Of a DNA stretch of 10,335 nucleotides, positions 5,899 to 10,335 are shown in pieces. This stretch comes from Flavobacteriales bacterium (GTDB lineage: Bacteria > Bacteroidota > Bacteroidia > Flavobacteriales > Flavobacteriaceae), in assembly GCA_027031025.1 (NCBI GenBank), contig JALVEJ010000163.1, positions 1 to 10,335 on the forward strand, written 5' to 3'. The notes under the pieces are model-generated. The model was given only the letters and a program-made list of their open reading frames with translations. It had not been told where the DNA came from and did not search any database. Every line of letters starts with the position of its first letter. The first letter of the stretch is position 1. Position numbers and translations under genes: made by a program.

Positions 5899-8800
5899 AT
5901 GAACAATCGCACAATTCTAGGTATCGATTTGGGGACTAATTCATTGGGGTGGAGTGTTTTGGAAAAAGAATCTAATCAATTTAAATTAAAAGATAAAGGC
6001 GTTGTCTTGTTTGACGAAGGCGTTATTACGGAAAAAGGCAATGAGAAATCAAAAGCGGCTGAACGCACGGTATATCGCAGTGCAAGAAGATTGGTTTTTA
6101 GGCGCAAATTACGCAAATATGAAACTTTAAAAGTGCTTGCCAAACATCAAATGGTACCGTTGAGCTTAGAAGAAGTAAAAGCTTGGCAACTAAGTAACTT
6201 TTCCGGATATCCAAAATCTCAAGCATTTTTTGAATGGTTGCGAACTGATGATAAAATTTTAAAAAATCCCTATTTTTTAAGGGCAAAAGCTGTAAATGAA
6301 AAACTTAATAAACAAGATTTGGGACGTGTTTTTTATCATTTGGCACAACGGCGGGGATTTTTAAGTAATCGTTTGGAAAAAGCTAAAAACGAAAAAGAAA
6401 CAGGGGTTGTCAAAGAAAATATAGCTGAAATTAGTAAGAAGATAGAATCATCCGGCGCCAAAAGTTTAGGAGAATATTTTTGGCAACTGTATCAAAAAGA
6501 CCGATCTGCCACAGAAAATAAAATTCGTAAACAATATTTAGGTAGAAAGGAACATTATCTCAAAGAATTTGAACTGATTTGTAAAACTCAAGAACTACCG
6601 GAAGAGCTTTGCTTAGCATTAAAAAAAGCTATTTTTTATCAAAGACCTTTAAAATCACAAAAAGGATTGGTCGGGAAATGTGTGTTTGAACCGCGTAAAA
6701 ACCGGATACCTGTTTCACATCCGACTTTTGAAGCTTTTAGAATGTGGAGTTTTATCAATAACATCAAAATTAAGACGCCTTATGATGAAGATATGCGGCC
6801 TTTGACCGATTTTGAAAAGCAAAAAATTATTCCCTTGTTTGAATCCTCACCATCAACCAAACATTTTAAATTTGAAAAAATAGCCAAAAAATTAATTGCG
6901 CCGGAATTTAAAAAAGCTAAAATTGCATATCAAAAATCAAAAGAAGTCGGCTTGGCTCATTATCTGTTTAATTATGATTTAAAGACTTCTGTAAGCGGTA
7001 GTCCGGTTACGGCATTGTTTAAAAAATATTTGGGTGATGATTGGACAGAACGGGTTTTTACTTATGAAATTACTAAACCTAGTGGGCAAAAACTTATAAA
7101 AACAGCCGATTTTCATGATATTTGGCATGTCTTATTTACATTTGAAGATGATGATAAAATCAAAGAATATTTTACCTTGAAACTTGGTTTGGATGAAGAA
7201 ACCGTAGAAAAATTTGTAAATTTTAATCTGCCTCAAGGTTATGCATCTGTCAGCTTTAAAGCTGCGCGTAAAATATTAGATTTTCTAATCGAGGGATTTA
7301 CTTATGACAAAGCGGTTATTTTAGCACGTATTCCTGATATTGTAGGTATGGAACTCTGGGGTGTTCCTGAAAACAGAAAAAAAATCATTGATAAAGTTCA
7401 ACAAATTTTTGAAAATAACAGCCAAAAGCAAAAAATCGATAGTTCTGTAAATAAGACGCTTTATGAGTTATATCAAAACAAAATTTCAAACTCGCTGGCG
7501 CTGGAAAATCTTTTAAAAACTAATATTTATAAAGTGTTTGGAAAGAAAACTTTCGAAAATTTACCTGAGAATGAGAAATTATTACAAACTGCTTTCCGGA
7601 TTCTTATGGAACGTTTGCAATATGAAAAACTTGAAGATCAGTTTATTAAACAACAAACTATCGAAGAACAGGTCAAAGATTACTTGAAAAAAACATTTAA
7701 TGTTACTGATAAAGAACTCAAACTTTTATACCATCCGTCTATGACGGATATTTATCCAAAACCACCATTGGCAAAAGACGGAAAAAGGTATTTAGGTAGC
7801 CCTATTATCAATAGTATCAAAAATCCGGTAATGATGCGTGCCATGCATTTGTTACGCCGTTTGGTCAACGAATTGATTCGCAAAGAGATTGTCAATAATG
7901 AAACGGTAGTTCATATAGAATTAGCTCGCGATTTAAATGATGCCAACATGCGAGCTGCCATAAAAAAACACCAACGGGAACGTGAAAAAGAACATCAAAA
8001 ATACGTTGAAGAAATCAGAAAAACATTCTTGGAAAATGGTATAAACAGAGAACCGAATGCCGAGGATATCCGCCGATATCGTTTGTGGAAAGAACAAGGT
8101 GAAATCAGCATTTATACGGGAGAGCCAATACCTTTGCACTTATTGTTTGATGGTAACCGTTATGATTTTGAACATACGGTGCCTAGAAGCCAAAGCTATG
8201 ACAATTCGTTAGCCAATCTAACCATAGCAGAAAGTTATATTAACAGAGATATTAAGAAAAACAAACTGCCTTCAAGTTTAGATAATTTTGAAGAGATACA
8301 ACAGCGCTTGGAACCTTGGAAAGCCAAACTATCAAAATTAGAAAGTGATATAAACACTGAAATTACAAGAACCCGGATGGCGACTACCAAAGAAGAAAAA
8401 GACCGGCATATTCAAAACCGCCATTACTTAAAAATTCAAAAGGATTATTGGGAGAAAAAAGTTAATAATTTTGAACTGGCTGAAATCAAAGATGGTTTTA
8501 AATACAGTCAACTTAATGATACCCGTTTGATAACTAAATATGCCCGAGCCTATCTAAAAAGTGTTTTTCCTGTTGTGCATATCGTTAACGGTAACATAAC
8601 GGCAGAGTTTAGGAAATTGTGGGGAATACAAGAAAAAGATGAGAAAAAATCACGAAGTAATCATATTCATCATGCCATAGACGCAACGGTAGTTGCCGCT
8701 ATTACAAGATATGCCTACAATAAATTAGCTGAAGCTTGGAAAAAGAAGGAAGAAAATCTTGAAAAAGAGGCCAAAAAATTAATTGAAGAAACCAAACCTT

Positions 8801-10005
8801 GGGAAACGTTTACAACAGATATTCTAAATCTGCACAAGGAGACGTTTATATTTCACGATTTTAAAGATAATTTGCCCAAACATACTAAGAAGAAAAAACG
8901 AAAAAGAGACGTTATTGAATATCGTTGTGTTAAAACTTTACCGCTATGGTTTCAAAAATTAGTAGAAAAAGGCGTTTATAAACCTGATAAAGATTATAAA
9001 ATAATTGATGATAATGGTGTTATATCATATAAAATTCCAAAATATTTAGAAGGCGATACGGCTCGTGGGGTATTGCACAGAGAAAGCATCTACGGTGCCA
9101 TAGCTCAAAAAGATGATAAAGGACATATTATTAAAGATAAAAATGGCGAAGTGCAAGTTGATTACGTCATAAGAAAAGCCATAGATAATATAAGTGTGTC
9201 CGATGCTGAAAAAATTGTAGATCCGGTTGTTCGCAAAATTGTGTTGAATGATTTGAAAACAAAAACCGAATTGATAAAGAAAAAAGATGAAATCAATAAA
9301 GCTTTAAGAAACACTACCGAAGAAAAAGAAGCGGAATTGTTAAAAGAAAAAGAACAATTGGAAACAGAATTAGCCAAATTATTCCGTTTACCGACCAATA
9401 AAGGTGGTTTTGTTCCTATCAGAAAAGTACGTATAAAAACACGTGTTAAAGAACCATTACCTGAATTTAAAAAACACAGAGACCTTTCTGCAAAACCATA
9501 TAAGCAGTGGATACATGTAGAAAATAAGGAAAATTATGCGATGGCTGTTTATGAGGGAATGGATAGAAAAGGAAAACTGCAAAGAGATTTTGAAATCATA
9601 AAAAACATAGAGGCGGTAGAATACTTTAAACGCTCAAATGTTCAATACCGTCAAAATCATGAATTGGTCCCAGAAACCAAAAAAGGTTTAACTTTAAAGT
9701 ATATACTTAAAAAAGGTATGAGTGTTTTGTTCTACAAGGACACACCGGACGAATTAAAAGAACTATCAAAAGAAGAGTTGGTAAAACGTTTGTTTGTTAT
9801 TATAAATCTCGAAAAAGATGGACGATTTTATTTTTTACCACAACAATTAGCTGGTGAGATGAAAGACGTAAAAGAAAACACAAGTAGTCAGATTGTTTTT
9901 AATAACATTTCTTTATTAAGATTGAGAAAATCAAAATGGAATTTTATTGTCAATAATATTGATTTTAAAATTTCAATAGATGGCAAAATCGATTTTAAAT
10001 TTTAA
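5899..10005 (+). CDS. cas9: Cas9 RNA-guided DNA endonuclease, probably subtype II-C
   Basis: The protein of 1368 residues cuts both strands of DNA matched by the crRNA-tracrRNA guide. RuvC-I is ILGIDLGTNSLGW with D10. An arginine-rich bridge helix spans about 55-75. HLAQRRGFLSNR (147-158) and PLKSQKGLVGKC (250-261) are conserved recognition-lobe blocks. RuvC-II is HIELARD with E674. HNH is DFEHTVPRSQSYDNSLANLT with H759, N773 and N782, at the same spacing as H840, N854 and N863 of Streptococcus pyogenes. RuvC-III is HHAIDATV with H925 and D928. A basic run KKKKRKR (997-1003) and ARGVLHRESIYG (1055-1066) precede the wedge and PAM-interacting regions, which include a probable coiled coil (about 1115-1163). 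All catalytic residues are present. Subtype II-C is inferred from the sequence style, tracrRNA and spacer length. No cas1, cas2, csn2 or cas4 is adjacent. A cas9 promoter is not clear; TAAATTCG at 5859-5866 is a weak candidate. Confidence 0.97.
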   Translation: MNNRTILGIDLGTNSLGWSVLEKESNQFKLKDKGVVLFDEGVITEKGNEKSKAAERTVYRSARRLVFRRKLRKYETLKVLAKHQMVPLSLEEVKAWQLSNFSGYPKSQAFFEWLRTDDKILKNPYFLRAKAVNEKLNKQDLGRVFYHLAQRRGFLSNRLEKAKNEKETGVVKENIAEISKKIESSGAKSLGEYFWQLYQKDRSATENKIRKQYLGRKEHYLKEFELICKTQELPEELCLALKKAIFYQRPLKSQKGLVGKCVFEPRKNRIPVSHPTFEAFRMWSFINNIKIKTPYDEDMRPLTDFEKQKIIPLFESSPSTKHFKFEKIAKKLIAPEFKKAKIAYQKSKEVGLAHYLFNYDLKTSVSGSPVTALFKKYLGDDWTERVFTYEITKPSGQKLIKTADFHDIWHVLFTFEDDDKIKEYFTLKLGLDEETVEKFVNFNLPQGYASVSFKAARKILDFLIEGFTYDKAVILARIPDIVGMELWGVPENRKKIIDKVQQIFENNSQKQKIDSSVNKTLYELYQNKISNSLALENLLKTNIYKVFGKKTFENLPENEKLLQTAFRILMERLQYEKLEDQFIKQQTIEEQVKDYLKKTFNVTDKELKLLYHPSMTDIYPKPPLAKDGKRYLGSPIINSIKNPVMMRAMHLLRRLVNELIRKEIVNNETVVHIELARDLNDANMRAAIKKHQREREKEHQKYVEEIRKTFLENGINREPNAEDIRRYRLWKEQGEISIYTGEPIPLHLLFDGNRYDFEHTVPRSQSYDNSLANLTIAESYINRDIKKNKLPSSLDNFEEIQQRLEPWKAKLSKLESDINTEITRTRMATTKEEKDRHIQNRHYLKIQKDYWEKKVNNFELAEIKDGFKYSQLNDTRLITKYARAYLKSVFPVVHIVNGNITAEFRKLWGIQEKDEKKSRSNHIHHAIDATVVAAITRYAYNKLAEAWKKKEENLEKEAKKLIEETKPWETFTTDILNLHKETFIFHDFKDNLPKHTKKKKRKRDVIEYRCVKTLPLWFQKLVEKGVYKPDKDYKIIDDNGVISYKIPKYLEGDTARGVLHRESIYGAIAQKDDKGHIIKDKNGEVQVDYVIRKAIDNISVSDAEKIVDPVVRKIVLNDLKTKTELIKKKDEINKALRNTTEEKEAELLKEKEQLETELAKLFRLPTNKGGFVPIRKVRIKTRVKEPLPEFKKHRDLSAKPYKQWIHVENKENYAMAVYEGMDRKGKLQRDFEIIKNIEAVEYFKRSNVQYRQNHELVPETKKGLTLKYILKKGMSVLFYKDTPDELKELSKEELVKRLFVIINLEKDGRFYFLPQQLAGEMKDVKENTSSQIVFNNISLLRLRKSKWNFIVNNIDFKISIDGKIDFKF

Positions 10006-10087
10006 TAACAAAGCTCAAAAATGAAATTGTTTAAATATTTAAAGTACAAACTAAACCGATTTAATCGATGATGTAAACGCCGTCGCC
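10006..10087 (+). other. Spacer between cas9 and the array, possible short leader
   Basis: The 82 bases between the cas9 stop and the first repeat are AT-rich and hold no gene. They contain a perfect 14-base palindrome TTTAAATATTTAAA (10030-10043) and a short inverted repeat CGATT-T-AATCG (10057-10067). No clear promoter or cas9 terminator was found. Whether this is the true leader end is not shown by the sequence. Confidence 0.4.
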
Positions 10088-10335
10088 GTTGTGGTTTGAT
10101 TAAAATCGTTCTTTGACAATATTAAAGGGAAATGTAAAATACAAACAACATTTGTTGTGGTTTGATTAAAATCGTTCTTTGACAATATTAATTCCAAGAC
10201 CAAGCAATCGCAGAGCAAAGTTGTGGTTTGATTAAAATCGTTCTTTGACAATATTTCACTTTTGCTTTTTGTGCCTTTTGCAAAGTTGTGGTTTGATTAA
10301 AATCGTTCTTTGACAATATTTTTGTTTTGGTGGGG
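10088..10335 (+). CRISPR. CRISPR array, four identical 36-base repeats, open at the right edge
   Basis: Repeats lie at 10088-10123, 10154-10189, 10220-10255 and 10285-10320 and are identical. Each starts GTTGTGGTTTGATTAAAATC and ends GTTCTTTGACAATATT. Spacers are 10124-10153 (30), 10190-10219 (30) and 10256-10284 (29), and a fourth starts at 10321 and is cut by the window. The plus strand is the crRNA-coding strand, because the first 20 bases of the repeat pair with the tracrRNA anti-repeat at 5783-5802. Repeat and spacer lengths are those of type II systems. The third spacer is low in complexity (three TTTTGC/TTTTTG-like units). Spacer targets cannot be told from this window. Confidence 0.97.

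Noticed and set aside
5899..10005. Same length (1368) as the Streptococcus pyogenes Cas9
   Set aside because: This is coincidence: the sequences differ widely, and only catalytic motifs and their local spacing agree.
10022..10087. Possible degenerate repeat before the first repeat
   Set aside because: Only GATT...AATCG resembles the repeat, and it does not fall at the expected repeat position with a 30-base spacer.
10051..10251. Minus-strand ORF of 66 codons with a repeated peptide
   Set aside because: It is a translation of the CRISPR repeats; the period of the peptide equals the repeat-spacer unit.

Overview
The window looks like chromosomal DNA from a member of the Bacteroidota. Base composition is AT-rich, start codons lack strong Shine-Dalgarno sequences, and several genes are preceded by the Bacteroidota promoter element TAnnTTTG. 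This is an inference; no rRNA or other taxonomic marker is present.

Left part (1-2142, minus strand): a surface-polysaccharide unit. rfbA (glucose-1-phosphate thymidylyltransferase) is followed after 8 bases by a multi-spanning polysaccharide flippase that runs off the window. Middle part (2143-5658): housekeeping and redox genes. coaD (plus strand) converges on a trpS-ferredoxin pair (minus strand). Upstream of trpS lie two tandem paralogous peroxiredoxins (minus strand), each with its own candidate promoter. The first ends in a good intrinsic terminator.

Right part (5700-10335): a type II CRISPR-Cas locus, most likely subtype II-C. A tracrRNA gene that can be read directly from the sequence lies on the minus strand just upstream of cas9. 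It has a TAnnTTTG promoter, an anti-repeat, a nexus hairpin, a second hairpin and an intrinsic terminator. A complete 1368-residue Cas9 with all expected RuvC and HNH catalytic residues follows on the plus strand. Only 82 bases after its stop begins a CRISPR array with four identical 36-base repeats and 29-30 base spacers, which continues past the window. No cas1 or cas2 lies between cas9 and the array.

The effector parts work together as follows. Plus-strand array transcripts pair through the first 20 bases of each repeat with the minus-strand tracrRNA, and the duplex guides Cas9. The most useful observations are the tracrRNA architecture, the missing adaptation genes, the repeated sequence in the tracrRNA/cas9 control region, and the paired peroxiredoxins with a C-terminal CxxxxxC motif.
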